DNA from: DATCJA01 sp963734635
Lineage (GTDB): Bacteria > Acidobacteriota > Vicinamibacteria > Vicinamibacterales > UBA2999
Length of the DNA stretch: 64,000 nt
Assembly: GCA_963734635.1 (NCBI GenBank)
Contig: CAVTIA010000007.1
Span: 1 to 64,000 of the forward strand
Direction: 5' to 3'
Shown: positions 26,387 through 36,411 of the stretch, one piece after another
Numbering within the stretch: the stretch's first letter is position 1
Layout of the letters: each line of letters begins with the position of its first letter
The notes under the pieces: model-generated
What the model was told of the DNA's origin: nothing
The model's input: the letters and a program-made list of their open reading frames with translations, nothing else
The model's database searches: none
Translations under genes and position numbers: made by a program

Positions 26387-27122
26387 CGCTCGTCACATCT
26401 CCGTGTGCGTCCGGGATGATTACCTGCCGGACCTGCTCCGCAAACATCCTGGAGTCACCGCCCGCCATGCCGGTCGTTTGAATCGGCGTATGCACAACGA
26501 GACGAACGTGACCAGGATACGTTGCAAGGCGGCCTTTCAGCATCACATGCCGGCTTCCCACGACCGATAGCGGCACGACGGGAAGACCGGCTTCAAGAGC
26601 CAGATGGAAACTGCCGCCTTTGAAGCGACCGACGCGGCCGGCGCGGCTGCGGGTACCCTCGGGAAACACGATGAGCGACAGGCCTTTGGACGTCAATGCC
26701 GACGCCCACGCGAAAATCGCGCGATCCGGCCGGGCGCGGTTGACGAGCATGTGGCCCGTGCGACGCAGATGCCATCCCAGAAACGGAAACCGGCCCAGTG
26801 ATTCCTTCGCAATGATGCGCAGCTGAAACGGCAACGACCAGAAGAGGATCGGAATGTCGTAGATGCTCTGGTGGTTCGCGACGAAGACGTACGTCCGGCC
26901 TGGCTCGAGTCGGTCGAGACCGCTTACCTCAACGGTGACGCCAGTCGTGCGAAGAATCAGGCGAGACCACGTTCGGGCGCACCAGTGGGCGAAGTACCCG
27001 CCTCCCTCGAAGAGGCTCGATGCGAGCGACAACGTACCGAGAACCACCGTGTACAGGGTGATGGCGGGAATGAGGAAAAAAACGGTGCGCCACCAATGAT
27101 AGGGAGGGAAGCTGAAACTCAG
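26364..27122 (-). CDS. plsC: 1-acyl-sn-glycerol-3-phosphate acyltransferase (PlsC-like)
   Basis: A membrane-associated lysophosphatidate acyltransferase of about 252 residues. It has one or two N-terminal hydrophobic segments (RTVFFLIPAITLYTVVLGTL), then the NHQSIYDIPILFW block with the HxxxxD catalytic pair, LGRFPFLGWHLRRTGHMLVN, and IVFPEGTRSRAGRVGRFKGG. The start is uncertain: the frame is open to 27227 but would then overlap the PIN gene by over 100 bases, and no ATG lies near the expected N-terminus (NELSFSFPPYHWW). CTG at 27122 or a sequence error are options. Confidence 0.85.
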   Translation of the reverse strand: MSFSFPPYHWWRTVFFLIPAITLYTVVLGTLSLASSLFEGGGYFAHWCARTWSRLILRTTGVTVEVSGLDRLEPGRTYVFVANHQSIYDIPILFWSLPFQLRIIAKESLGRFPFLGWHLRRTGHMLVNRARPDRAIFAWASALTSKGLSLIVFPEGTRSRAGRVGRFKGGSFHLALEAGLPVVPLSVVGSRHVMLKGRLATYPGHVRLVVHTPIQTTGMAGGDSRMFAEQVRQVIIPDAHGDVTSDGAHSCS

Positions 27123-27123
27123 T

Positions 27124-28209
27124 TCATTTACCGGCCGCGGCAGCTCCCGGCGGAATCTGCGGCCGCACGCGGCTGTCCGCAGTCGCGTTCGACGGACCAG
27201 CGACGACCTGCCCCGCTGTAGACGCATCGATAAACCGGCCGAAGATCATCTTGCCAGCGGTCGTCTGAAGCACGCTCGTCACGACGACGTCGATCGTCTT
27301 GCCGATCAGCTTGCGCGCATTGTCCACAACGACCATCGTCCCGTCGTCGAGGTACGCGACACCCTGGTTGTACTCCTTGCCTTCCTTGAGGATGAACACC
27401 TTCATGAGCTCGCCCGGCAGCACCACAGGCTTGAGCGCGTTTGCGAGCTCGTTGATGTTCAGCACCTCAACGCCCCGAAGCTGCGCAACCTTGTTGAGGT
27501 TGAAATCGTTCGTGACGATCTTTCCCTGGAGCGTCCGCGCAAGCTCGATGAGTTTGAGGTCGACTTCGCGGACATCGGGAAAGTCGACATCCGAGACCGT
27601 GACGTCCACCCCGGCCATCTTCTGAATCTTCTGCAGGATGTCGAGTCCCCGTCTGCCTCTGTTTCGCTTCATCGAGTCCGACGAGTCGGCCACCAGCTGC
27701 AGCTCCTTCAGCACAAACTGCGGGATGACGAGCGTGCCGTCCACGAATCCGGTTTCACAGATGTCAGCGATGCGGCCGTCGATGATGACGCTCGTGTCGA
27801 GCACCTTGTACCGGCGGCGCGGTCCCGGGGAGCGGAATACGCTGATCAAGTTCGACGGCTCGAGCCACTCGCCTTTGCGCGCTCCCATGACCAGGCCAAG
27901 GTAGGGCAACGCAAGCAGGATCAAGCTATGCAGGAAGACGACGCGGTCGTCGCCAAGGTTGGCCCAGTACAGTGCGTCGCCGAGGACTTTTGCCGCCCCG
28001 AGTCCGATCGCACCCCCGAGCAGCGCACCGAGTACGTGGGTTACCGGCGCCGTCCGGAGCCGCATCTCGAGGAGGACGATCAGCACCGCGAGCACGACGC
28101 CGAACAAGATATTCGGCACCAGACCGCCCTCGGTAAAGGGATGCGCCTGATATGCCGAATAGCCGACCGCCGCAACAAAGACCGCACGCGCGAGGATGAA
28201 CCAGGCCAT
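27124..28209 (-). CDS. Membrane PIN/TRAM domain protein (YacL-like)
   Basis: A 361-residue protein. Four hydrophobic segments fill the first 120 residues. A PIN nuclease-like domain follows (YKVLDTSVIIDGRIADICET, with the conserved Asp; later GKIVTNDFNLNKVAQLRGV), then a C-terminal TRAM RNA-binding domain (EGKEYNQGVAYLDDGTMVVV). Relatives often sit beside radA or ispD, as here, and are predicted membrane-anchored RNases of unknown target. The ATG at 28209 has a G-rich Shine-Dalgarno and gives MAWFILARAVF. It is downstream of radA. Confidence 0.88.
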   Translation of the reverse strand: MAWFILARAVFVAAVGYSAYQAHPFTEGGLVPNILFGVVLAVLIVLLEMRLRTAPVTHVLGALLGGAIGLGAAKVLGDALYWANLGDDRVVFLHSLILLALPYLGLVMGARKGEWLEPSNLISVFRSPGPRRRYKVLDTSVIIDGRIADICETGFVDGTLVIPQFVLKELQLVADSSDSMKRNRGRRGLDILQKIQKMAGVDVTVSDVDFPDVREVDLKLIELARTLQGKIVTNDFNLNKVAQLRGVEVLNINELANALKPVVLPGELMKVFILKEGKEYNQGVAYLDDGTMVVVDNARKLIGKTIDVVVTSVLQTTAGKMIFGRFIDASTAGQVVAGPSNATADSRVRPQIPPGAAAAGK

Positions 28210-28267
28210 ATGCCCCCCGGGAAGCCCAAATGAATGCTGCAAACCTTAGAACCCCGCGCGCAGAAAA

Positions 28268-29653
28268 TCAAGTCAGGAGCTGATCGAGGGCTTCCCCCAC
28301 GGTCCGGACGCCAACGAGCTCGCAGCCGACCGCCTGAAGCGACGGATCACGCGATTCCGTGTTCGCCGCCGGCATGACAACCCGCGTAAACCCCATCTGG
28401 ACGGCCTCCCGGACGCGCAATGTCGCCTGAGGAATGCCGCGAATCTCGCCGCTCAACCCGACCTCGCCAAACACGGCGGTCGACGGCGCCAGGCTTCGGT
28501 TACGAACGCTCGATGCAACGGCCGCGACTACGCTGAGGTCCGCAGCCGGTTCCTCGACCGTCATCCCTCCGGCGATGTTCACGTAAACGTCGTCGCCCGC
28601 CAGTGCAAGGCCCGCTCGCTTTTCAAGCACCGCCAGAAGAAGCGACACGCGATTCTGATCGATCCCGATCGCCATGCGCCGCGGGTTGCCGTACGTGCTC
28701 GCGCTGACGAGCGCCTGGACCTCCACGAGGATTGGCCGCGACCCTTCGACGCAACACAGCACCGCCGATCCCGGGGTCCCCGCCGCTCGCTCCGACAGGA
28801 ACAACTTCGAGGGATTCGGCACAGGGCGCAGGCCGCCGGCCGTCATTTCGAAGACACCCAGTTCGCTGACCGCACCGAACCGGTTCTTGACCGCACGAAC
28901 GACTCGGTGCGCGTGGTGGCGCTCGCCCTCGAAGTACAAGACGGTGTCGACCACGTGCTCGAGCACTTTGGGACCAGCAAGGCTGCCGTCCTTCGTCACG
29001 TGGCCGACCAGAACGACCGGGACGTTCTGACCCTTCGCGGCAAACAGAAACTGCGTGGCCGCCTCGCGTACCTGCCCGATGCTTCCCGGCGCGGATTGGA
29101 ACTTGATCGAAAAGACCGTTTGAACCGAGTCGACGACGACGAGCGCGGGCTTCAGGCGGGCTACTTCCTCGAGGACGCGCTCGATGCACGTCTCGGAGAG
29201 CAGATAAAGCGGCGCCTCGCCAACGCCGAGCCGATCGCCGCGGCTCTTGATCTGATGCTCCGATTCCTCGCCGGACGCGTAAAGCACCGGACCGGCCGCT
29301 CTCGCGAAGTGAGCCGCCGCCTGCAACAACAACGTCGACTTGCCGATGCCAGGTTCACCACCGAGCAACACGAGCGACCCTGGAACAACGCCGCCGCCGA
29401 GCACGCGATCGAACTCGTCTATCCCCGTGGACAACCGCTCGGCGTTGGTCGTGCTGACGTCCGCGTACAGCGTGGCGGAGCCGCGGGCCGCAAACTGCGC
29501 ATATCGGCTGGTTGCGCCGCCCGCAGGAACGCGATCGTCGCCGATGCGCTCCTCGACCAGCGAATTCCACGCCCCGCATTCCGTGCAGCGACCCATCCAC
29601 TTTGGAGACTGCGCGCCGCATTCCTGACAGACGAAGACGACTTTCTCTTTCAT
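28268..29653 (-). CDS. radA: DNA repair protein RadA
   Basis: A 461-residue RadA/Sms protein. It has an N-terminal zinc finger (CQECGAQSPKWMGRCTEC), a RecA-like ATPase with GGEPGIGKSTLLLQAA, the RadA-specific KNRFGAVSELGVFEM, and a C-terminal Lon-like domain (VNIAGGMTVEEPAADLSV). It is a branch-migration helicase acting in recombination and repair. The ATG at 29653 overlaps the alr stop by ATGA. Confidence 0.95.
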   Translation of the reverse strand: MKEKVVFVCQECGAQSPKWMGRCTECGAWNSLVEERIGDDRVPAGGATSRYAQFAARGSATLYADVSTTNAERLSTGIDEFDRVLGGGVVPGSLVLLGGEPGIGKSTLLLQAAAHFARAAGPVLYASGEESEHQIKSRGDRLGVGEAPLYLLSETCIERVLEEVARLKPALVVVDSVQTVFSIKFQSAPGSIGQVREAATQFLFAAKGQNVPVVLVGHVTKDGSLAGPKVLEHVVDTVLYFEGERHHAHRVVRAVKNRFGAVSELGVFEMTAGGLRPVPNPSKLFLSERAAGTPGSAVLCCVEGSRPILVEVQALVSASTYGNPRRMAIGIDQNRVSLLLAVLEKRAGLALAGDDVYVNIAGGMTVEEPAADLSVVAAVASSVRNRSLAPSTAVFGEVGLSGEIRGIPQATLRVREAVQMGFTRVVMPAANTESRDPSLQAVGCELVGVRTVGEALDQLLT

Positions 29654-30772
29654 ACGTACTGTCGTTCTATCCTCGCGCCAACCCGACACACAATCTCATA
29701 CGGAATGGTGCCGATGGCGGCAGCCATCTCGCGCACGTCGATCTGCTGCCACGATTCCGAACCTTGTCGTCCGATGATGACCGCTTCGTCACCCGGTTGC
29801 ACGTCGTCAAGGGTGGTGACGTCAACCGTCATCATATCCATCGAGACAGCGCCAATGATTGGCACTCGACGGCCCCGAATCAGCACGTGGCCGCGTCCCT
29901 CCAGCCGGAGGTCGAGGCCGTCGGCGTAGCCGGCAGGCACGACGGCGATCGTCGCTGGCGCGGAGCTGCTGAAGCGAGAGCCGTACCCGACTGCCTCGCC
30001 AGGGCGGAGTCCCTTCACGGCGACGACACGGCTGGTCAGCGACATGACGGGTTTCAGCGGAATTGTCGACGCGAGCGGCGGCGGGACAATGCCGTACAGC
30101 AGCAGACCCGGTCGCACGAAGTCGTACCATACGCGCGAATCGCGCAGCAGGGCGGCACTATTTGCCGCGTGCCGCCGTACGTTTGGTTGGACGTTTTTGC
30201 TTGCCTCCTCGAATCTGAGGCGCTGTTCGTTGAACAGCGTGTGCCCGGGATCGTCCGCCGTCGCAAAGTGCGTGTATACCGCCTCGAGGCGCAGGTTCGG
30301 ACTGCTCAAGACGCTCGGAAGCGTGCGGCGCAGGTTGTCGTGACGGAAGCCGAGACGGTTCATCCCCGTATCGATCTTGAGGTGGTACGCGCATGCCGTT
30401 TGCCTCTTGGCGGCTGAGGTCTGCACGGCACGCGCAGCAGAGGGCGTCGAAATGGTTGGCGTGAGCGCGTAGTCGAACAGGCCGTCGAGATCGCTCACGC
30501 TCAACGCACCAAAAACAAGAATCGGGCATGTCACGCCCGCCCGCCTCAATACGATGCCTTCCTCGATATCGGCGCACGCGAGCATCTGTCGCGCCTGCTT
30601 GTTCAAGAGCCAGCGCGACACGCTCGGATCCGTGACCGTACGCATTCGCTTTGACGACTGCAATGACCGCGGGGCGGCTCGAATCGGGAGCGCTCGCGAG
30701 AAACTGCTGAATGGCGCGGAAGTTCGACTGCAACGCCGCGAGATCAACGCGCGCCACCGTGCTGCGGATCAT
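29650..30772 (-). CDS. alr: Alanine racemase (one-base frameshift)
   Basis: A PLP enzyme that makes D-alanine for peptidoglycan. The N-terminal frame begins MIRSTVARVDLAALQSNFRA and includes the PLP lysine in AVVKANAYGHGSE. The rest is in the next frame from MLACADIEEGIVLRRAG, with KIDTGMNRLG, VGYGSRF (catalytic Tyr in YGS) and VPAGYADGL. Around 30584-30590, GCGACAGATGCTC has one base too many to join the frames. The protein would be about 373 residues and otherwise complete. As Alr is normally essential, a sequence error is the likelier explanation. It lies between dnaB and radA. Confidence 0.9.
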
Positions 30773-30800
30773 CGCGAGGAAATGGGGACTCCCGACCCCA

Positions 30801-32150
30801 TCAGGCGGAGGCAGCCAGACTCGCGAATCTCGTCTGCTCGCGCAGAAACGCAAGGCGCACGACACCGGTGGGCCCGTTTCGCTGCTTGGCGAGAATGAGC
30901 TCCGCGGTGCCCGCGTCCGGGTGATTCGGGTCGCGGTTGTACGCGTCTTCGCGGTAGATGAGGATCACGACGTCGGCGTCTTGCTCGAGTGCGCCCGACT
31001 CCCGGAGGTCGGAAAGCTGCGGACGATGGTCGGATCGCGACTCCGGAGCACGACTGAGCTGCGACAGCACGACGATCGGAACGTTCAACTCCTTCGCAAG
31101 ACCTTTGAGCGATCGAGATATCGCACCAAGCTCCAGTGTGCGGTTCTCGAAACGCCCCCGCGTGCTCATCAGCTGGATGTAGTCGACGACGATGAGACTC
31201 AGACCGTGTTCCGCCTGCAGGCGGCGCGCCTTGGCGCGCATCTCGAGAACGCTGATACCGGCCGAATCATCGATGAACAGCCGCATCGCGCTCAGCATTT
31301 CGAGCGCGTGCGAAATTCTGCCGTAATCCTTCTGTCCGATCGCGCCGGTCATCAGACGGTGGCTGTCGATCTGCGCCTCCGACGTCAGCACACGCAGGAA
31401 CAGCGACTCCTTTGACATTTCCAGGCTGAAAATGCCGACCGTGTGGTTCGGCTGAAGCGCCAGATGCTGCGCCATATTCAGCGCGAGGCTTGTCTTGCCC
31501 ATCGACGGGCGCGCCGCGACGATGACCAGGTCACCCGCCTGAAAACCTCGGGTCATTGCGTCCAGGTCGACGAACCCCGTGGGCATGCCCGTGACCAGCC
31601 GTTTGTGCTCGAAAAGCTGCTCGATCTTGGGGTAACTCTCGCGCACGAGGTCGGCCATCGGCATGAAGCCATCCCTCAGCCGATTGTCGGCGACGGCGAA
31701 GATGGCGCTCTCCGCCTCGTCGAGAATCAGGTCGGAGTCCTGGTCGGCTTCGTAGGCATTCGTCAGGATCTTGTTCGCTGCGAAGATGAGATTCCGCAGC
31801 GTCGACTTTTCCTTCACGATGCGCGCGTAGTACTCGACGTTGGTCGCCCTCGGAACACCATCGGCGAGCGACGCGATGTACGCGGGGCCGCCGACTTCGT
31901 CGAGCTCGCCGTTTCGAACGAGCTCCTCCTTGAGCGTGACGAAGTCGATGGCCTGCCCGCGCTCGTTGAGCTCGACCATCCGCGCGAAGATGCGGCGATG
32001 CGCCTCGCGATAGAAGTCACGCGCATCGACGGCCTGCGCCGCGAGATTGAATGCGTCGTTATGAACGAGAATGGCGCCCAGGATGGAGCGCTCGGCTTCG
32101 AGATTGTGCGGAAGCGTACGTTCCGCAGCAGCTACGACTGTGTCGGCCAT
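30801..32150 (-). CDS. dnaB: Replicative DNA helicase DnaB
   Basis: A 449-residue hexameric helicase that unwinds DNA at the fork. The N-terminal domain starts LPHNLEAERSILGAILVHND. The RecA-like C-terminal domain has VIVAARPSMGKTSLALNMAQ (Walker A), DYIQLM (Walker B), and SDLRESGALEQDADVVILIY (arginine-finger region). It is intact, with no intein. It is the first gene of the dnaB-alr-radA-PIN-plsC run. Confidence 0.96.
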   Translation of the reverse strand: MADTVVAAAERTLPHNLEAERSILGAILVHNDAFNLAAQAVDARDFYREAHRRIFARMVELNERGQAIDFVTLKEELVRNGELDEVGGPAYIASLADGVPRATNVEYYARIVKEKSTLRNLIFAANKILTNAYEADQDSDLILDEAESAIFAVADNRLRDGFMPMADLVRESYPKIEQLFEHKRLVTGMPTGFVDLDAMTRGFQAGDLVIVAARPSMGKTSLALNMAQHLALQPNHTVGIFSLEMSKESLFLRVLTSEAQIDSHRLMTGAIGQKDYGRISHALEMLSAMRLFIDDSAGISVLEMRAKARRLQAEHGLSLIVVDYIQLMSTRGRFENRTLELGAISRSLKGLAKELNVPIVVLSQLSRAPESRSDHRPQLSDLRESGALEQDADVVILIYREDAYNRDPNHPDAGTAELILAKQRNGPTGVVRLAFLREQTRFASLAASA

Positions 32151-32215
32151 GAAGGGGAGACCTGCAGGTGAGAAAGGAGAAGTGTAGCAGAAACATGGTA
32201 GGCTCCCGCGCGTTC

Positions 32216-33505
32216 ATGCAGCCCGCGCCGGCGTTCTCATCAGTACGCGGTGGATCGGTACCGTGGTACCGAGAGATCCGTCCCGATCAGTGGCGAGTAC
32301 TCGCCGCTGCAAAGTTAGGGTGGATGCTCGATGCAATGGATTTCATGCTGTATGCGATGGCCATCGGACAGCTCCGCACGTACTTCGGCTTCAATGACGC
32401 CACCGCCGGCATGCTGGGGACGATCACATTGGTCATGTCAGGCGCCGGCGGCGTTCTCTTCGGCTACGTCGCCGATCGACTCGGGCGCACACGCGCCCTC
32501 ATGGCCACGATTCTTTTCTTCTCGGTCGCATCACTCGGCGCAGCGACGTCGCAAAGCGTCATGCAACTGCTGATGTGGCGCGCGCTCCTCGGTATCGGAA
32601 TGGGCGGCGAGTGGGCGTCGGGTGCCGTGCTGATCAGTGAAACATGGCCGCCTGCCCATCGAAACAAGGCCATCAGCATCATGCAGTCGGGCTGGGCGAT
32701 CGGCTATATCGCCGCAGCGCTCATGGCCGCGCTCGTGCTGGGCGCACCAGGCGCCGGGCCGAACGCATGGCGGTGGCTCTTCGTCGTCGGCGTGCTGCCC
32801 GCGTTGTTTACGCTGTGGATCCGACGCAACGTACCGGAACCTGAAACCTGGAAGACGCGTCGGGCGAAATCGCGCGTCGGAAACCCATTCAAGTGATCTT
32901 CGGACGAAGCCTGATTCGGCCGGACGCTGCTGATCATCCTGCTCGGCACGGCAGTGCAGTTCGCCGAACTGGGGAATCTTCTTCTGGCTGCCCGCATTTC
33001 TCGCTCGCCCGCGTATCCCAGGGTGGCGCAGGAATGGGAGTCGTGGGATCGCTCTGCGTGGATTATTCCCGTTCAGATAGGCGCGTACCTCGGCTATCTC
33101 ACCTTCGGCTTCATCGCCGACCGCCTCGGACGTCGTCGAACGTTCGTCCTGTTCATGCTGGCTGCGGCGGTGCTCGTGCCGGTTTACGGACAAATGGCCA
33201 GGAACCCGACGATTCTCATGCTGCTCGGTCCGGTGCTCGGCTACTTCGGTCACGGGTATTTCAGCATGTTCGGGAGCTTCATCGCGGAGCTGTATCCCAC
33301 GGCGATACGCGCAACGGCTCAGGGGACGGGCTACAACGTCGGACGCATGGCCGGCGCCGTAGCGCCGTACACCATCGGTGCGGTCGCGATGTTGCCGGGG
33401 ATCGGGATCGGTCTCGCGCTCGGCGTGACGTCTGCGTTCTTTCTGCTCGCGGCAGCGCTCGTCTTCACCTTGCCCGATCGGAGTGGGCAAGAGCTCGAGG
33501 CCTGA
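32216..33505 (+). pseudogene. MFS transporter broken by several indels
   Basis: A major facilitator with about 12 membrane segments. The first half (to 32896) has MDFMLYAMAIGQLRTYFGF, GYVADRLGRTRALM (the loop 2-3 motif) and GIGMGGEWASGAVLISETWP. The second half (from about 33050) has YLTFGFIADRLGRRRTFVLF and GYFSMFGSFIAELYPTAIRA. Between 32890 and 33060 at least four single-base indels must be undone to connect them, and the corrected text reads like a normal seventh helix region. The pattern resembles the sugar/aromatic-acid transporter branch; the substrate is unknown. So many indels in 170 bases suggest either a poor-quality patch or true decay. Confidence 0.75.
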
Positions 33506-33556
33506 ACGTTATGTGGTCCGAGCAGTACGTCGTGTCCGTCTTCAAATAGCCCGAAC

Positions 33557-33584
33557 CGTACGTAGTGTCCGCCTTCAGGCGGAC
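33557..33584. repeat. Family A hairpin repeat
   Basis: CCGTACGTAGTGTCCGCCTTCAGGCGGACC, with the perfect stem GTCCGCC/GGCGGAC. A degenerate relative precedes it at about 33525-33556. It follows the MFS gene, in the 33506-33672 stretch that holds no gene. Confidence 0.8.
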
Positions 33585-33672
33585 CTCTGTCTCCTGTGTC
33601 TGACGCTAGCGACGTGCGCTGCACGGCGGTAGTGCCCGGCCAGACAACTGGCCAGAGAGCTCAATGCGGGCG

Positions 33673-34350
33673 TCAGATTCCTCTGAGCATGTCAAGAGGA
33701 CTCCGCGCCGGGTTGCGGAACTCTTTGACGACGTGGGTGTATACCAGCGTCGTCTCGACGTTGGCATGTCCTACGTATTCCTGGATCTGTCTGATATCCA
33801 CGCCGTTGAGGAGCAGGTGTGTTGCAAAGCAAGCTCGACGCAGCGGCGCGCTATCGTGGAATACGCCTCGACGCCGCGCGTTGACGCAAGGTATGCACCG
33901 AGATCGGCTTGTGAATCTTCGCTTTCAGCGCCGCTGCCTTGACGGCCTTCTGGATGACCGCAGTCGCTGATGTGATGTCGACGCACGATGCCCGCGCGGG
34001 GATCGGTCGACAGAGTGTGACTGGGAAAGACCCAAAACCATCCCAGTCGCAGCCCGCGTTGGGGTACTTGCGTTCCAGGGCCTCCGGCAGCCAGACGCCA
34101 GCTCGTCGCGACCCAGCTCGGCCAACAGGGTGGATCGGTCCTTGGCGCCCTTGCCGCCCCGGACGAAGATCAACCCCTGGTCGAAGTCGAGGTCCTTGAT
34201 GCGCAGCGCACAACGTTGCGAGACGCAGCCCACCGCCGTAGATCAGCGCGGCCATCAACCAGGTGGTCCCGCGCATGGCCCCGAGCACCGCCGCCGTCTT
34301 CGGCATGCTGAGCACGACGGGGAGATGGGTACCTCGCTTGGCCCGGCTAA
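33673..34350 (-). pseudogene. intI: Second integron integrase remnant
   Basis: Minus-strand pieces in different frames match the catalytic part of an integron integrase: LMAALIYGGGLRL, PEALERKYPNAGCDWDGFGS (the IntI insert), AVIQKAVKAAALKAKIHKPI then SVHTLR, and near the end FATHLLLNGVDIRQIQEYVG, HANVETTLVYTHVVKEF and ARSPLDMLRG before a TGA at 33673. The wording differs clearly from the 1.4-6.3 kb copies, so it is an independent, older integrase. There is no N-terminal domain and there are several frameshifts. It has no convincing attC sites nearby. Confidence 0.75.
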
Positions 34351-34536
34351 CCAGCGCCAAGCCCTCGACCTCGACGCCGAGGACTTCGCGGCGCCCAGGA
34401 CAATGACGTCCGACGAGTGCGAGAGGGGCGGCGCGGGAGCGAGTCCTTCGTGGAAAGAACGAGCGATTGGCGCCCTCCACCTATACAGCGTAGACAGCTG
34501 TGTGTTCGACCACGCCGGTTGAAGTAACCTTCTCCC

Positions 34537-35871
34537 ATGAGCATCGCTAGACGTCTGACGACCATGGGTGCCGGTGTGGTGGTCACGAGCGCGATCCTTT
34601 TCGCCGGTGCGCACGTCCAGTCCTTCTCGCCTGCGCAGGAATCAGACGCACGTCCCGCGCCTCGCGGGCGTCCTGCCGCTGACGACGCGACCTGGGTAAC
34701 AGGCTGGGGCACCTCTCAACAGGCGCTCGGTGATTCACAGATCACGAACGCGACGGTCCGCATGATTGCCAGGATCACGATTCCTGGCGAAGGCGTCCGC
34801 ATTCGTCTGGACAACACCTTCGGCACCGAGCCAGTGAAGATCGGCCGTGCGTTTGTTGGCCTTCGAATTCAGGGAGCGGCAGTTGCCGCTGGATCCAATC
34901 GCCCCGTTACGTTCAACGGAGTATCGGAGGTCATGATTCCGGTAGGAGGCAGCACCTGGAGCGATCCAGTGCGCTTGTCGGTACTGGCGCAGCAGGATCT
35001 CGCGGTGAGCCTCTACATTCCAGGATCGAATGTGAGGCCGAGTCAACACACCGGTGCGGTCGTCACCTCGTACAGAAGCGCTGACGGTAGCGGCGACGTT
35101 ACGGTCGAAGAAGGCCGCGCGCCTTTCACGTCCACGACGACGTCGCTGTGGTGGCTGAAAGCGATCGACGTGGAATCGATTTCGTCCCCTGGAGCGATTG
35201 TTGCCTTTGGCGACTCCATCACGGACGGCACCTGCAGCACGCTTGACGCACATGACCGCTGGGAGGACGTCCTGTCGGTGCGGCTCGGTCTCGAGCACGA
35301 TACGATCGCGCTTGGCGGCCGTGGCGTAGGCGGGGGCCTCAAGGCCGTGGTCAACGAGGGGATCGGCGGTAACACGATTACTCGGGAGGGGCTGACGCCA
35401 CCGCCTGACAGTACGCCAGGAGGGGAGCGGCTCGATCGCGACGTACTCTCGCACCACGGCGTGACAGACGTCATCTTGTTCATGGGAACGAACGACATTC
35501 GGCGCGGTGCGAACGCCGCCCAGGTGATCGCTGCCATGGCGTCGATCGTTCAAAAGGTAAGAGCCAAGGGGATCAGGATCATTGGCGTGACGATTATTCC
35601 TCGTCACAACGTGGCACCCAACGGCACGAACAGCGGGTGGAACCCGGACAAGACCCGGATCAAGAACCAGGTTAACCAGTGGATTCGTACGAAGACGTCG
35701 TTCGATAGCATCGTCGACTTCGACCTGGTTGTGCGCGATCCGGCAAACCCTGACCAGATTCGCCCCGCGTTCAACTGCGGAGACGGCATCCATCCGAGCC
35801 CAGTGGGCTACTACACCATGGGCAAGTCGGTGGCGTTGAGTCTCTTCCACAATCCCGGCCGGCGTCGTTAG
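34537..35871 (+). CDS. Secreted SGNH/GDSL-type hydrolase
   Basis: A 444-residue protein with an N-terminal signal (MGAGVVVTSAILFAGAHVQS). A beta-rich region of about 170 residues (WVTGWGTSQQALGDSQITNA) precedes an SGNH hydrolase domain with block I VAFGDSITDG (nucleophile Ser), a Gly-block NEGIGGNTI, GTNDIRRG (Asn block) and the C-terminal DGIHPSPVGY with Asp and His. Relatives deacetylate or de-esterify sugars and lipids, often on polysaccharides. It is complete, stands alone and is transcribed away from the integrase remnant. Confidence 0.85.
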   Translation: MSIARRLTTMGAGVVVTSAILFAGAHVQSFSPAQESDARPAPRGRPAADDATWVTGWGTSQQALGDSQITNATVRMIARITIPGEGVRIRLDNTFGTEPVKIGRAFVGLRIQGAAVAAGSNRPVTFNGVSEVMIPVGGSTWSDPVRLSVLAQQDLAVSLYIPGSNVRPSQHTGAVVTSYRSADGSGDVTVEEGRAPFTSTTTSLWWLKAIDVESISSPGAIVAFGDSITDGTCSTLDAHDRWEDVLSVRLGLEHDTIALGGRGVGGGLKAVVNEGIGGNTITREGLTPPPDSTPGGERLDRDVLSHHGVTDVILFMGTNDIRRGANAAQVIAAMASIVQKVRAKGIRIIGVTIIPRHNVAPNGTNSGWNPDKTRIKNQVNQWIRTKTSFDSIVDFDLVVRDPANPDQIRPAFNCGDGIHPSPVGYYTMGKSVALSLFHNPGRRR

Positions 35872-35973
35872 GTTCGTGGGGATGGCGTCACCCTGACCAG
35901 CTGTCTAACTCCGCATGAAGACGGCGGCGGGACGTGTCTGACGCTCGGATCTGAGGCGGAGCCTCGCTAGGGC

Positions 35974-36411
35974 TCAGGCAGTCTGACTCTGAATCTTTCT
36001 GCGAAACTCGAGCGGCGCGGCGATGTTATGGAAGACCCCGCGAACGCCGCCCGTTCCGCTCAACGTCACTGAACCGTAGTTGAAGATGCGGCCCATGATG
36101 CTCTGATCGACCGAGATCGCTTCGACCTGGCGCAGGAGCAGCTCCAACGTCTGTCGCTGAACGAGGCCGGCCTTGACGATCACGCGCTTGGTCGTGACAC
36201 CGAACTCCGACGTCTTGTACGCGATCAGCGGCGGCACTGACATCACCACACCAATAGCCATGACAATCGCTCCCATCGTCGGCTCGATCGCGAGCAGAAC
36301 GACGCCAAGTGCTGCAACGGCGATGGCTTTCCCAAAGATCAGCCAGTGAAGCGTCGCCCTGTGCACCACCGTCTCGTCGGGCAGCAGATTCGCGTCGATA
36401 TAACCCATCAC
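35974..36411 (-). CDS. Membrane protein with bacterial PH domain (YdbS/DUF304-like)
   Basis: A 145-residue protein. After VVHRATLHWLIFGKAIAVAA come two adjacent membrane segments (about residues 24-65), followed by a bacterial PH domain: SEFGVTTKRVIVKAGLVQRQ, VEAISVDQSIMGRIFNYGSV and TGGVRGVFHNIAAPLEFRRK. The function of this family is unknown; some members act in membrane stress. Its start overlaps the DUF2007 gene by ATGA, so the two are a two-gene unit. Confidence 0.8.
   Translation of the reverse strand: MMGYIDANLLPDETVVHRATLHWLIFGKAIAVAALGVVLLAIEPTMGAIVMAIGVVMSVPPLIAYKTSEFGVTTKRVIVKAGLVQRQTLELLLRQVEAISVDQSIMGRIFNYGSVTLSGTGGVRGVFHNIAAPLEFRRKIQSQTA

Noticed and set aside
35903..35945. GTCTAAC core after the SGNH hydrolase as a possible attC site
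   Set aside because: Only one arm is present, with no GTTRRRY partner within a plausible distance, and the 1.3 kb secreted hydrolase is large for a cassette gene.
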